Assembly (NCBI RefSeq): GCF_050948175.1 | Contig: NW_027490127.1 | Span: 1,488,001 to 1,552,000, forward strand | DNA length: 64,000 nucleotides | Direction of reading: 5' to 3' | From: Xylocopa sonorina | Taxonomy: Eukaryota > Arthropoda > Insecta > Hymenoptera > Apidae | Shown: piece by piece, positions 1-13,755 of the stretch | Numbering within the stretch: the first letter of the stretch is position 1 | Layout: every line of letters starts with the position of its first letter | The notes under the pieces: generated by a model | Database searches by the model: none | The model's input: only the letters and a program-made list of their open reading frames with translations | Told to the model about the DNA's origin: nothing | Program-made: the position numbers and the translations under genes

Positions 1-2937
1 TCATGATAAGATATAATATTTATTGCGAAGTGTCACGTATACATCGCTTACACTTCAAATGAAAGTAAATGCGACACTTCCTTGCTAGGAAATAGCGTTT
101 GCAGATGTCTACGTATCGAAGCAAAAGAGTTCTAATGCTTCTTAAAACGAGATACCGCATCTCATTCCTATGTCTCATGGTACGATATATTATTCTTTGC
201 GAAGTATCACGTATACCTCGCATACGCTTCAAATGAATGTAATTGCGACTCTTCCTTGCTAGGAAATAGCGTTTGCAGATGTCTACGTATCGTGGCTATA
301 GGGTTCTAATGCTTCACAAAACGCGATATCGCATCTCATTTCCATGTTTCATGATCAGATATAATATTCATTGCGAAGTTACATGTATACTTCGTATTAC
401 CTTCAAAAGGATGTAAATACGACACTTCCTTGCCAGGAAATAGCGTTTGCAGATGTCTCCGTATCGAAGCAATAGAGTTCTAATGCTTCTTAGCACGAGA
501 TGTTGCATCTCATTTCTATGTTTCACGATCAGATATAATATTCATTTCGAAGTGTTATGTATTCCCCGTCTACACTTCAAGTGAATGTAAATGCGACATT
601 TCCTTGATAGGAAATAGCGTTTGCAGAAGTCTACGTATCGTAGCAATGGAGATCTAATGCTACTCTAAACACGATATCGCATCTCACTTCTGTGTTTCAT
701 GATATGATATAATATTAATTGCGAAGTGTCACGCATTCCTCGTATTCACTTCAAAAGAATGTAAATGCGACACTTCATTGCTAGGATATAGCGTTTGCAG
801 ATGTCTACGTATCGAAGCAATAGAGTTCTAATTCTTCTTAAAACGGGATATCGCATCTCATTTCTATGCTTCATGATAACGTATAATATTCATTGCGAAG
901 TGCCACTTATATCACGCATACACTTCAAAAGAATGTAAATGCGAAACTTCCCTGCTAATAAATAGCATCTGTAGATGTCTACGTATCGTAGCAATAGAGT
1001 TCTAAAGCTTCTTAAAACAAGATGTCGCATCTCATTTCTATGTATAACGATAAGATATAATGTTCATTGCGAAGTGTCATGCATACCTTGTATTCGCTTC
1101 AAAAGAATGTAAATTCGACACTTCCATGCTAGGAAATAGCGTTTTCAGATGTCTACGTATCGCAGCAATGGGCCCCTAATGCTTCTTAAAACGCCATATC
1201 GCATCTCATTTCTATGTTTCATGATAAGATATAATATTCAATGCGAAGTGCCACTTATACCTCGCATGCACTTCAAATGAATGTAAATGCAACACTTCAT
1301 TGCTAGGAAATAGAGTTTGCAGATGTCTCCGTATCGAAGCAATAGGGTTCTAATGCTTCTTAAATCGCGATATCGCATTTCATCTCTATGTTTCGTGATA
1401 AGGTATATTATTCATTGTGGGTTGCTATGTATACCCCGTATTCAATTCAAAAGAATGTAAATGCGACACTTCCTTGCTAGGAAATAGCGTTTGCAGAAGC
1501 CTACGTATTGTAGCAATAGTGTTCTAATGCTTCTTAGAACGGGATACCGCATCTCATTTCTATGTATCATGATAAGATATAATAATCATTGCGAAGTTAC
1601 AAGTATACTTCGTATTCACTTCAAAAGGATGTAAATGCGACACTTCCTTGCTGTGAAATAGCGTTTGCAGAAATCTACGTATCGTAACAATAGTGTACTA
1701 ATGCTTCTTAAAACGCGATATCGCATCTCATATCTATGTTTCATGATAAGATATAATATTCATTGCGAAGTGTCATGTATATTTCGTATTAACTTCAAAA
1801 GAATGTAAAAGCGACACTTCCTTACTAGGAAATAGCGCTCGCAGATGTCTACGTGTCGAAGCCATAGCGTTCTAATGCTTCTTAAATCGCGATATCGCAA
1901 CTCATTCCTATGTTTCGTGACAAGATATAATATTCATTGTGGAGTGTTATGTACTCCTCGCCTGCACATCAATTGAATGTAAATGCGACACTTCCTTTCA
2001 TGGAAATCGCGTTCCTAGATGTCTGAGTATCGTAGCAATAGAGTTCTAACCCATCTTAAAAAGCGATATCGCATCTCAGTTCTATGTCTCATGATGAGAT
2101 ATATTATTTATTGCGAAGTGTTATGTATTCCTCGTCTACACTTCAAATGAATGTAAATGCGTCACTTGCTTTCTAGGAAATTACTTTTCCAGATGTGTAC
2201 GTATCGAAGCGATAGTGTTCAAAGGCTTCTCAAAACGCAATATCGCATCTCATTTCTATGTTTCATGAAAAGATATAATATTCATTTCGAAATGTCATAT
2301 ATACCTCGCATACACTTCAAATGAATGTAAGTGCGACACTTCCTTGCTAGGAAGTAGCGTTGACAGATGTCTACGTATCGAAGCAGTAGAGTTCTAATTC
2401 TTCTTAAAACGAGACATCGCAACTCATTTCTATGTTTCATGGTAAGATATGATATTCATTACGAAATGTTATGTATTCCTCGTCTACACTTTCAAATGAA
2501 TGTAAATGCGCACTTCCTTGCTAGGAAATAGCGTTTGCAGTTGTCTACGTATCGTAGCAATAGAGTTCTAATGCTTCTTAAATCGCGATATCGCATCTCA
2601 TTTCTGTGTTTCATGAGAAGATACAATAATCATTGTGGAGTGTTATGTATACCTCGTATTCACCTCAAAAGAATGTAAATGCGACACTTCCTTGCTAGGA
2701 AATAGCGTTTGCAGATGTCTATGTAAGATGCAATACAGTTCTAGTGCTTATCAAAGCGCGATATCGCATCGCATTTCTATGTTTCATGATAAGATATAAT
2801 ATTCATTGCGAAGTGTCATGTATACCTCGGATTCACTTTAGAAGAATGTAAATGCGACACTTCCTTGCCAGGAAGTAGCGTTTGCAGATGTCTGCGTATC
2901 GAAGCAATAGAGTTCCAATGCTTCTTAAAACGCGAAA

Positions 2938-5369
2938 TCGCATCTCATTTCTATGTTTCATGATAAGATATAATATTCATTGTGCAGTGATATGTATACT
3001 TCGTACTCACTTAAAAGGAATGTAAATGCAACACTTCCTTGCTAGGAAATAGCGTTTGCAGATGTCTACATATCGAAGCAATAGAGTTCTAATGCTTCTT
3101 ATGACGTCATATCGCATCACATTTCTATATTTCAAGATATGATATAATATTCATTGCGAAGTGTCATGTATACCTCGTATTCCTTTCAAAGGAATGTAAT
3201 TGCGACACTTATGTGCTAGGAGATTGCGTTTCCAGATGTGTACGTATCGAAGCTATAGTGTTTTAATGCTTCTTAAGACGCGACGTCACATCTCATTTCT
3301 ATATTTCGTGATAAGATATAATACTCTTTGTGGAGTGCTACGTAGACCTCGTATTCACCTCAAACGAATGTTAATGCCAAACGTCCTTGCTAGGAAATAG
3401 CGTTTGCAGATATCTACGTATCGAAGCATTAGAGATCTAATCCTTCTTAAATTGCGATATCGCATCTCATTTTTATGTTTCATGATAAGGTATAATACTC
3501 ATTGTGCAGTGTTATGTATACCTCGTATTCACTACAAATGTAGGAAAATACGACACTTCCTTGCTAGGAAGCAGCGTTTGCAGATGACTACGTATCGTAG
3601 CAATTGAGTTCTAACGCTTCCTAAAACAAGTTTTCGCGACTCATTTCTATGTTTAATTATAAGATATAATATTCATTGCGAAGTGTCATGTATACCTCGT
3701 ATTCACTTCAAAAGAATGTAATGCGACACCTTCCTTGGAAATAGCGTTTGCAGATGTCTATGTATCGTAGCAATAGATTTCTAATGCTACTTAATACTCG
3801 ATATCGCATCTCACTTCTATGTTTCATGATAGGATGTAATATTCATTGTGAAGTGTCATGTATACCTCCTATTCACATCAAAAGAATATATGAGCGACAC
3901 TTTCTTGCTAGGAAGTAGCGTTTGCAGATGTCTACGTATCATAGCAATAGAGTTCTAATGCTTCTTAAAACGCGATATCGCATCTCATTTATACGTTTCA
4001 TGATAAGATACAATATTCATTGCGAAGTGTCACTTATACATCGCATACACTTCAAATGAATGTAAATGCGGCAGTTCCTTCCTAGGAAATAGCGTTTGCA
4101 GGTGTCTACGTATCGTAGCAATACAGTTCTAATGCTTCTTAAAACACGATATCGCATCTCACTTCTACGTTTCATGATAAGATATAATATTCATTGTGCA
4201 GTGTTATGTATATCTCGTCTACACTTCAAATGAATGTAAATGCGACACTTCCTTGCTAGGAAAAAGCGTTTGCAGACGTCTACATATCGAGGCAATAGAG
4301 TTCTAATGCTTCTTAAATCGCGATATCGCATCTCAATTCTATGTTTCATGATAAGATATAATATTCATTGCGCAATGTCATGTATACTTCGTATTCACTT
4401 CAAAAGAATGTAAATGCGACACTTCCTTGCTAGGAAATGGCGTCTGCTGATATCTACGTATCGTAGCAATAGATTTCGAATGCGACTAAAATCGCGATAT
4501 CGCATCTCACTTCTACGTTGCATGATAAGATATAATATTAATTATGCAGTGTTACGCATATCTCGCCTACACTTCAAATGAATGTAAATGCGACACTTCC
4601 TTGCTAGGGAATAGCGTCTGCAGGTATCTACGTATCGTATCATTAGAGTTCTAATGCTTCTTAAAACGCGATATCGCATCTCATTTCTACGTTTCATGAT
4701 AAGATACAATATTCATTGCGATGTGTCACTTATACATCGCATACTCGTCAAATGAATGTAAATGCGACACTTCCTTGCTAGGAAGTAGCGTTTGCAGATG
4801 TCTACGTATCGTAGCAATAGAGTTCTAATGCTTCTTAAAACGGGATACCGTATCTCATTCCTATGTTTAATGATAGGATATAATATTAATTGCGAAGTGT
4901 CATTTATACCTCGTATTCACATCAAAAGAATGTAAATTCGACACTTCATTACTAGGAAATAGCGTTTGCAGATGTCTACGTATCGTAGCAATAGAGTTCT
5001 AATGCTTCTTAAAACGCGATATCGCATCTCACTTTTATGTTTCACGAGAAGATATAATATTCATTGCGAAGTGTCATGTACACCTCGTATTCACTCCAAA
5101 CGAATGTAAATGCGACACTTCCATGCAAGGAAATAGCGTTTGCATATATCTCCGCATCGAGGCAATAGGGTTCTAATGCTTCTTGAAACGCGATATCGCA
5201 TCTCTCTTCTATGTTTCATGATAAGATATAATATTCATTGCGAAGTGTCATGTATACCTCGTATTCAATTCAAAGGAATGTAAATGCGACTATTGCTTGC
5301 TAGGAAATAGCGTTTGCAGATGTCTACGTATCGTAGCAATAGAGTTCTAATGCTTCTTAGAACGCGATA
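2938..5369 (+). repeat. Higher-order repeat, 14-monomer unit, copy 1 (left array)
   Basis: This 2432-bp stretch of 14 monomers is repeated directly downstream with almost no change, including matching idiosyncratic variants such as the short monomer near 3720-3760. The match begins at TCGCATCTC and breaks just before the start of copy 2. I noticed only two differences: A at 3030 against G in copy 2, and C against T near 4990/7422. Neighbouring monomers within the unit are much more different from one another. That is the signature of a recent block duplication, or possibly of an assembly duplication. Confidence 0.93.
4890..5342 (+). repeat. Long-range shared block D, left-array copy
   Basis: These 453 bp, about 2.6 monomers, recur at 56039-56491 with only about three noticed differences. 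They carry distinctive variants: CACTTCATTACTAGG, TTTCACGAGAAGATA, CACTCCAAACGAATG, CTCCGCATCGAGGC and GCGACTATTGCTTGC. A further left copy exists at 7322-7774 because this block lies inside the 2432-bp unit. Confidence 0.9.
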
Positions 5370-7801
5370 TCGCATCTCATTTCTATGTTTCATGATAAGA
5401 TATAATATTCATTGTGCAGTGATATGTATACTTCGTACTCACTTAAAAGGAATGTAAATGCGACACTTCCTTGCTAGGAAATAGCGTTTGCAGATGTCTA
5501 CATATCGAAGCAATAGAGTTCTAATGCTTCTTATGACGTCATATCGCATCACATTTCTATATTTCAAGATATGATATAATATTCATTGCGAAGTGTCATG
5601 TATACCTCGTATTCCTTTCAAAGGAATGTAATTGCGACACTTATGTGCTAGGAGATTGCGTTTCCAGATGTGTACGTATCGAAGCTATAGTGTTTTAATG
5701 CTTCTTAAGACGCGACGTCACATCTCATTTCTATATTTCGTGATAAGATATAATACTCTTTGTGGAGTGCTACGTAGACCTCGTATTCACCTCAAACGAA
5801 TGTTAATGCCAAACGTCCTTGCTAGGAAATAGCGTTTGCAGATATCTACGTATCGAAGCATTAGAGATCTAATCCTTCTTAAATTGCGATATCGCATCTC
5901 ATTTTTATGTTTCATGATAAGGTATAATACTCATTGTGCAGTGTTATGTATACCTCGTATTCACTACAAATGTAGGAAAATACGACACTTCCTTGCTAGG
6001 AAGCAGCGTTTGCAGATGACTACGTATCGTAGCAATTGAGTTCTAACGCTTCCTAAAACAAGTTTTCGCGACTCATTTCTATGTTTAATTATAAGATATA
6101 ATATTCATTGCGAAGTGTCATGTATACCTCGTATTCACTTCAAAAGAATGTAATGCGACACCTTCCTTGGAAATAGCGTTTGCAGATGTCTATGTATCGT
6201 AGCAATAGATTTCTAATGCTACTTAATACTCGATATCGCATCTCACTTCTATGTTTCATGATAGGATGTAATATTCATTGTGAAGTGTCATGTATACCTC
6301 CTATTCACATCAAAAGAATATATGAGCGACACTTTCTTGCTAGGAAGTAGCGTTTGCAGATGTCTACGTATCATAGCAATAGAGTTCTAATGCTTCTTAA
6401 AACGCGATATCGCATCTCATTTATACGTTTCATGATAAGATACAATATTCATTGCGAAGTGTCACTTATACATCGCATACACTTCAAATGAATGTAAATG
6501 CGGCAGTTCCTTCCTAGGAAATAGCGTTTGCAGGTGTCTACGTATCGTAGCAATACAGTTCTAATGCTTCTTAAAACACGATATCGCATCTCACTTCTAC
6601 GTTTCATGATAAGATATAATATTCATTGTGCAGTGTTATGTATATCTCGTCTACACTTCAAATGAATGTAAATGCGACACTTCCTTGCTAGGAAAAAGCG
6701 TTTGCAGACGTCTACATATCGAGGCAATAGAGTTCTAATGCTTCTTAAATCGCGATATCGCATCTCAATTCTATGTTTCATGATAAGATATAATATTCAT
6801 TGCGCAATGTCATGTATACTTCGTATTCACTTCAAAAGAATGTAAATGCGACACTTCCTTGCTAGGAAATGGCGTCTGCTGATATCTACGTATCGTAGCA
6901 ATAGATTTCGAATGCGACTAAAATCGCGATATCGCATCTCACTTCTACGTTGCATGATAAGATATAATATTAATTATGCAGTGTTACGCATATCTCGCCT
7001 ACACTTCAAATGAATGTAAATGCGACACTTCCTTGCTAGGGAATAGCGTCTGCAGGTATCTACGTATCGTATCATTAGAGTTCTAATGCTTCTTAAAACG
7101 CGATATCGCATCTCATTTCTACGTTTCATGATAAGATACAATATTCATTGCGATGTGTCACTTATACATCGCATACTCGTCAAATGAATGTAAATGCGAC
7201 ACTTCCTTGCTAGGAAGTAGCGTTTGCAGATGTCTACGTATCGTAGCAATAGAGTTCTAATGCTTCTTAAAACGGGATACCGTATCTCATTCCTATGTTT
7301 AATGATAGGATATAATATTAATTGCGAAGTGTCATTTATACCTCGTATTCACATCAAAAGAATGTAAATTCGACACTTCATTACTAGGAAATAGCGTTTG
7401 CAGATGTCTACGTATCGTAGTAATAGAGTTCTAATGCTTCTTAAAACGCGATATCGCATCTCACTTTTATGTTTCACGAGAAGATATAATATTCATTGCG
7501 AAGTGTCATGTACACCTCGTATTCACTCCAAACGAATGTAAATGCGACACTTCCATGCAAGGAAATAGCGTTTGCATATATCTCCGCATCGAGGCAATAG
7601 GGTTCTAATGCTTCTTGAAACGCGATATCGCATCTCTCTTCTATGTTTCATGATAAGATATAATATTCATTGCGAAGTGTCATGTATACCTCGTATTCAA
7701 TTCAAAGGAATGTAAATGCGACTATTGCTTGCTAGGAAATAGCGTTTGCAGATGTCTACGTATCGTAGCAATAGAGTTCTAATGCTTCTTAGAACGCGAT
7801 A
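5370..7801 (+). repeat. Higher-order repeat, 14-monomer unit, copy 2 (left array)
   Basis: Second copy of the 2432-bp unit, immediately adjacent to the first. Identity continues until about 7822, where CTATGTTTC is followed by GTGATAAGTTAG instead of the copy 1 sequence. The two copies are nearly identical. Confidence 0.93.
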
Positions 7802-8620
7802 TCGCATCTCATTTCTATGTTTCGTGATAAGTTAGAATATTCATTCCGGAGTGTCATGTAAACCTCGAATTCACTTCAAAAGAATGTAAGCGCGACTATT
7901 GCTTGCTAGGAAATAGCGTTTGCAGACGTCTACGCATCGTAGCAATAGAGTTCTAATGCTTCTCAAAACGCGATATCGCATATTATTTCTATGCTTCATG
8001 ATAAGATATAATATTCAATGCGAAGTGTCATGTATACCTCATATTCACTTCAAAAGAATGTAAATGCGACTGTCGCTAGCTAGGAAATAGCGTTTGCAGA
8101 TGTCTACGTACCGTAGCAATAGAGTTCTAATGCTACTTAAATTGCGATATCGCATCCCATTTATATGTTTCGTGATAAGATTTAATATTCATTGCGAAGT
8201 GTCATGTATACCTCGTATTCACTTCAAAAGAATGTAAGTGCGACATTTCCATGCCAGGAAATAGCGTTTGCAGATGTCTCCGCATCGAGGCCATAGAGTT
8301 CTAATGCTTCTTAAAACGCGATATCGCATCTCATTTCTATGTTTCGTGATAAGATATAATATACATTGCGAAGTGTCATGTGCACCTCGTATTCACTTCA
8401 AAAGAATGTAAATGCGACACTTCCATGCTAGGAAATAGCGTCTGTAGATGTCTACGCGTCGAGGCAATAGAGTTCTAATGCTTCTTAAAACGCGATATCG
8501 CATCTCATTTCTATGTTTCATGACAAGATATAATATTCATTGCGAAGTGTCATGTACTCCTCGTATTCACATGTAAAGAATGTAAATGCGACACTTCCTT
8601 GCTAGGTAATAGCGTTTGCA
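7650..8620 (+). repeat. Displaced duplicate block A1 (left array)
   Basis: About 970 bp here recur 1912 bp downstream (11 monomers minus 2 bp). Shared private variants include GTTAGAATAT/GTTATAATAT with TTCATTCCGG, the ATATTATTTC variant, and the CACATGTAAAGAATG variant near the end. A handful of substitutions separate the copies, so this duplication looks older than the 2432-bp pair. Confidence 0.85.
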
Positions 8621-9561
8621 AATGTCTACGTATCGAAGCAATAGTGTTCTAAAGCTTCTTAAAACACGATATCGCATCTCATCTCTATGTTTCATGATAA
8701 GATCTATTATTCATTGCGAAGTTTCACTTATACCTCGTATTCACTTCAAATGAATGTAATTGCGACACTTCCATGCTTGGATGTAGCGTTTGCAGATGTC
8801 TACGTATCGTAGCAATAGAGTTCTAATGCTTCTTAAACCGCGATATCGAATCTCATTTCTATGTATCATCATAGGATATGATATTCATTGCGAAGTGTCA
8901 TGTATACATAGTATTCACTTCAAATTAATGTTAATGCGACACTTCCTTGCTAGGAAATAGCGTTTGCAGAATTCTACGTATCGTAGCAATAGTTCTAATG
9001 CTTCTTAAAACGGGATATCGCATCTCATTTCTATGTTTCATGTCAAGATATAATATTCATTGCGAAGTCTCATGTATTCCTCGTAAACACATTTACAGAA
9101 TGTAAATGCGACACTTCCTTGCTAGGTATTAGCGTTTGCAAATGTCTACGTATAGAAGCAATAGAGTTCTAAAGCTTCTTAAAACACGATATCGCATCTC
9201 ATTTCTATGTTTCATGATAAGATCTATTATTCATTGTGAAGTGTCACTTATACCTCGCATTCACTTCAAATGAATGTAAATGCGACACTTCCTTGCTAGG
9301 AAATAGCGTTTGCAGTTGTCTACGTATCGAGGCAATAGTGCTCTAATGCTTCTTAAAACGCGATATCGCATCTCATTTCTATGTTTCATGTCAAGATATA
9401 ATATTCATTGCGAATTCTCATGTATTCCTCGTAAACACATCTAAAGAATGTAAATGCGACACTTCCTTGCTAGGTAATAGCGTTTGCAAATGTCTACGTA
9501 TCGAAGCAATAGTGTTCTAAAACTTCTTAAAACACGATATCGCATCTCATTTCTATGTTTC

Positions 9562-10532
9562 ATGATAAGATATAATATGCATTGCGAAGTGTCATGTATA
9601 CCTCGTATTCAATTCAAAGGAATGTAAATGCGACTATTGCTTGCTAGGAAATAGCGTTTGCAGATGTCTACGTATCGTAGCAATAGTGTTCTAATGCTTC
9701 TTAGAACGCGATATCGCATCTCATTTCTATGTTTCGTGATAAGTTATAATATTCATTCCGGAGTGTCATGTAAACCTCGAATTCAGTTCAAACGAATGTA
9801 AGCGCGACTATTGCTTGCTAGGAAATAGCGTTTGCAGACGTCTACGCATCGTAGCAATAGAGTTCTAATGCTTCTCAAAACGCGATATCGCATATTATTT
9901 CTATGCTTCATGATAAGATATAATATTCAATGCGAAGTGTCATGTATACCTCATATTCACTTCAAAAGAATGTAAATGCGACTGTTGCTAGCTAGGAAAT
10001 AGCGTTTGCAGATGTCTACGTACCGTAGCAATAGAGTTCTAATGCTACTTAAATTGCGATATCGCATCCCATTTATATGTTTCGTGATAAGATTTAATAT
10101 TCATTGCGAAGTGTCATGTATACCTCGTATTCACTTCAAAAGAATGTAAGTGCGGCATTTCCATGCCAGGAAATAGCGTTTGCACATGTCTCCGCATCGA
10201 GGCCATAGAGTTCTAATGCTTCTTAAAACGCGATATCGCATCTCATTTCTATGTTTCGTGATAAGATATAATATACATTGCGAAGTGTCATGTACACCTC
10301 GTATTCACTTCAAAAGAATGCAAATGCGACACTGCCATGCTAGGAAATAGCGTCTGTAGATGTCTACGCGTCGAGGCAATAGAGTTCTAATGCTTCTTAA
10401 AACGCGATATCGCATCTCATTTCTATGTTTCATGACAAGATATAATATTCATTGCGAAGTGTCATGTATTCCTCGTATTCACATGTAAAGAATGTAAATG
10501 CGACACTTCCTTGCTAGGTAATAGCGTTTGCA
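9562..10532 (+). repeat. Displaced duplicate block A2 (left array)
   Basis: Second copy of the block at 7650-8620, offset 1912 bp. It carries the same run of private variants with a few substitutions. Monomers between the two copies (about 8620-9560) form their own short repeat, sharing the GCAAATGTCTACG and GATCTATTATTC variants. Confidence 0.85.
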
Positions 10533-11197
10533 ACTGTCTACGTATCGTAGCAATAGAGTTCTAACGCTTCTTAAATCGCGATATCGCATCTCATTTCTAT
10601 GTTTCGTGATAAGATATAATATTCATTGCGAATTGTCACCTGTACCTCCCATAAACTTCAAATGAATGTAAATGCGACACTTCCTTGCTAGGAAATGGCG
10701 TTTACAGATGTCTACGTATCGAAGCAATAGATTTCTAATGCTTCTTAAAACGGAATACCGCATCTCAATTTTATGTTTCATGATAAGATATAATATTCGT
10801 TGTGGAGTGTTATGTATTCATCGTATTCACTTCAAAAGAATGTAAATGCGACACTTTCATGCTAGGAAATAGCGTTTGCAGATTTCTCCGTATCGTAGCA
10901 ATAGAGTTCTAATGGGGAGGGGTAGAGGTCCTTCTCACACCCGAGAACCATCCTGTTCGTCTGCATGGACTATGGCAGCGGTCTTATCGTTGCAGAGCTC
11001 TGGATCCTATCCTTCGGGCTTCAGGGTCTCTTCTTGCTCACTTCCCGACTCGTCCACCGTCGAGCCCGTCACGCTACCTCGGCGCACAGCCCTTCCGCGA
11101 ACCTGCGGTCTTATTATCCGCCGAAGAGGCGTCTCATGGGTCGCTTCTTCCATCAGCTCTCCAGTCTAATCCGTAGAACGGAGAGAGAGAAACGAAC

Positions 11198-11215
11198 GGG
11201 GGGGGGGGGGGGGGG
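11198..11215 (+). repeat. Homopolymer run of 18 G
   Basis: Eighteen consecutive G residues follow a GAGAGAGA stretch in island 1. Runs like this are polymorphic and error-prone in sequencing, so the exact length, and any reading frame crossing it, should be treated as uncertain. Confidence 0.9.
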
Positions 11216-11822
11216 AAGGTTCTGCCATCGTGTATTTCACGCTCCTCGCAAATACAGCTATCGCGATAGTCCGTGTCGCCCTTCTCGCATGGGTGGTGAT
11301 CTGCGAGTTAGTCTAACCGAAGCAACGGGTGGGGGGTGAGCGAGCCTTGTGACTTCTCCACGTCACAGTACATACAAATTTGCGATTAAGTATCTATGTG
11401 TTCAAATTCAATTCCGAATAATGCACTGAAAAGCATCCCAGATAACAAACGGCAAGATGGTAGCGACACCATGCCGGCACTATATTGCCACTTCCGAGGA
11501 GTGTCAACTGATTCGTAGTCATCTGTGACCGGATTCGTTGACTAAAATGCCAAAACGTGTTACCAGCACGTTCTAGACAAGCGAATCGCGCAGCACCAGC
11601 ACCATGGTGACACGCGTATCATCGCTCCATTCATGAATCTCCTCAGCAATGACGCAGGATCACATTTGGCAATGGGGAACCTGTGCTTTCATACAAATTA
11701 GAACCGTTAGATGTCAGTAGATGTTCAGCATATGAGTATTGATAGACATTTTGATGGTCGTTTTCCTATAATTATAGTTATTGAGCGAGTCGTATATATT
11801 TCTTTCAATCCATCATAGACTA

Positions 11823-11858
11823 AAAATATTATTTATAAAAAAAATATTACTTATAAAA
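11823..11858 (+). repeat. Short A+T-rich tandem repeat
   Basis: Two adjacent 18-bp copies, AAAATATTATTTATAAAA and AAAATATTACTTATAAAA, differ at one base. They lie in the A+T-rich half of island 1. No function is apparent. Confidence 0.7.
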
Positions 11859-11961
11859 TAAAAATTCATGCTGTTGCGTCCCTAACTTCGCCTTGTGTAA
11901 TTTTTGAAATAACATGCTGTCATCGTATTTAATGTAACCCTCAATTGCATGAATTTGTAAC

Positions 11962-11967
11962 AATAAA
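11962..11967 (+). terminator. Possible polyadenylation hexamer AATAAA
   Basis: AATAAA lies in an A+T-rich context in island 1, with further AATAAA-containing stretches near 12125. If a transcript once entered island 1 from the left this could be its 3' end. Such hexamers are expected by chance in DNA this A+T-rich, so the call is weak. Confidence 0.2.
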
Positions 11968-12589
11968 TTGAAGAAAATATATATAAAATAAGTGTATATA
12001 TTTTTATGACAAAGTAATTATCGACTTTATGGAAAAAATAGCCCTATCGAGCTAATTTATAGAAAATAATAAAATCGAGTTCTTATATCTTTGTTTTGTG
12101 CCGGTGTATCTATTTTGGAATCAAAATAAATAAATTGCACAGTTTAGTCATTTTTCATATTTGCTTATGATTTTTATGGAAACAGCTTCCCCATTAGTAA
12201 ATGTCAGCCTACGCCACAACCACCTTTTGAAGTGAATACGAGATATACATGACATTTCGCAATGAATATTATATCTTATCATTAAACATAGGAATGAGGT
12301 GCTATATCGCGTTTTGAGAAGCATTAGAACTCTATTGCTAATATACGTAGACATCTGCAAACTCTATTTCCTAGCAAGGAAATGTCGCATTTACATTCCA
12401 TTGAAGTGAATACGAGGTAAACATGACACTTCGCAATGAATATTATATCTTATCATGAAACATAGAAGTGAGATGCGATATCGCGTATTAAGAAGCATTA
12501 GAACTCTATTGCTACGATACGTAGACATCTGGAAACGCTATTTCCTAGCATGGAAGTGTCGCATTTACATTCTTTTGAAGTGAACACGA

Positions 12590-13755
12590 GGTATACATGA
12601 CACTTCGCAATGAATATTATATCTTATCATGAAATATAGGAGTGAGATGCGATATCGCGTTTTAAGAAGCATTAGAACACTCTTGCTAATGTACGTAGAC
12701 ATCTGCAAACTCTATTTCCTAGCAAGGAAATGTCGCATTTACATTCCATTGAAGTGAATACGAGGTATACATGACACTTCGCAATGGATATTATATCTTA
12801 TCATGAAACATAGAAATGAGATGCGACATCTCGTTTTAAGAAGTATTAGAACTCTATTCATTCGATACGTGGTCATCTGGAAGCGCTATTTCCTAGCAAG
12901 GAAGTGTCGCATTTACATTCTTTTGAAGTGAATACGAGGTATACATGACACTTCGCAATGAATATTATATCTTATCATGAAACATAGAAGTGAGATGCGA
13001 TATCGCTTTCTAAGAAGCATTAGAACTCTATTGCTACGATACGTAGACATCTGCAAAGGCTATTTCCAAGCATGGAAGTGTCGTATTTACATTCTTTTGA
13101 AGTGAATACGAGGTATACATAACACTCCATAATGAATATTATATCTTATCAAGAAACATAGCAGTGAGATGCGATATCGCGTTTTAAGAAGCATTAGAAC
13201 TCTAATGCTACGATACATAGACATCTGCAAACGCTATTTCCTAGCATGGAAATGCCGCATTTACATTCTTTTGAAGTTAATACGAGGTATACATGACACT
13301 TCGCAATGAATATTATATCTTATCATGAAACATAGAAGTGAGATGCGAAATCGCGTTCTAAGAAGCATTAGAACTCTATTGCTACGATACGTAGACATCT
13401 GCGAACGCTATTTCCTAGCATGGAAGTGTCGCATTTACATTCCATTGAAGTGAATACGAGGTATGCATGACACTTCGCAATGGATATTATATCTTATCAT
13501 GAAATATAGAAGTGAGATGCGATATCGCGTTTTAAGTAGCATTAGAACTCTATTGCTACGATACTTAGACATCTGCAAACGCTATTTCCTAGCATGGAAA
13601 TGCCGCATTTACATTCTTTTGAAGTTAATACGAGGTATACATGACACTTCGCAATGAATATTATATCTTATCTCGAAGCATAGAAGTGAGATGTGATATC
13701 GCGATTTAAAAACCACTAGAGCTCTATTGCTACGATGCGTAGACATCTGCAAACG
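12590..13755 (-). repeat. Displaced duplicate block B1 (inverted block)
   Basis: About 1.17 kb recur 12304 bp downstream. Shared private variants include GAAATATAGGAGTGAG, TATTCATTCGATACGTGGTC and ATCTCGAAGCATAG. Several substitutions separate the copies. The two copies bracket the large 4586-bp tandem duplication. Confidence 0.85.

Larger units (their letters stand above)
1..10913 (+). repeat. Satellite array, left block (about 174-bp monomer, plus orientation)
   Basis: Head-to-tail monomers run without a break from the window edge. The landmark AAGATATAAT recurs at 2791, 2965, 3139 and 3313, giving a 174-bp period. In order, a typical monomer holds TTTCATGATAAGATATAAT, ATTCATTGCGAAGTGTCATG, TATACCTCGTATTCACTTCA, AAAGAATGTAAATGCGACAC, TTCCTTGCTAGGAAATAGCG, TTTGCAGATGTCTACGTATC, GTAGCAATAGAGTTCTAATG and CTTCTTAAAACGCGATATCG. 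Monomers differ from each other by scattered substitutions and small indels. By length there are about 63 copies. The array stops inside a monomer at TTCTAATG, where island 1 begins. No gene is seen. A structural heterochromatin or centromere-type role is inferred only from the organisation and near-nucleosomal period. Confidence 0.97.
10914..12224. other. Island 1: unique non-satellite DNA at a satellite polarity switch
   Basis: The plus-orientation array ends at TTCTAATG and minus-orientation satellite resumes with TTTTGAAGTGAATACGAG at 12225; the 1.3 kb between does not resemble the monomer. The first part (about 10914-11350) is G+C- and CpG-rich and contains an 18-G run. The middle (about 11350-11700) has mixed composition. 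The rest is strongly A+T-rich with several AATAAA motifs, resembling a 3' untranslated or intergenic region. A 124-codon open frame (10965-11339, plus) crosses the poly-G run and shows no recognisable domain. I do not recognise the sequence. It could be a fragment of a gene or retroelement, or DNA from an inversion breakpoint. Confidence 0.85.

Noticed and set aside
10876..11169. A 97-codon frame beginning in satellite and ending in island 1
   Set aside because: It starts in the last satellite monomer, so it is a junction artefact; no domain is visible.
12148..12360. A minus-strand 70-codon frame across the island 1 / satellite junction
   Set aside because: Most of it is the standard satellite translation with a tail from island 1.
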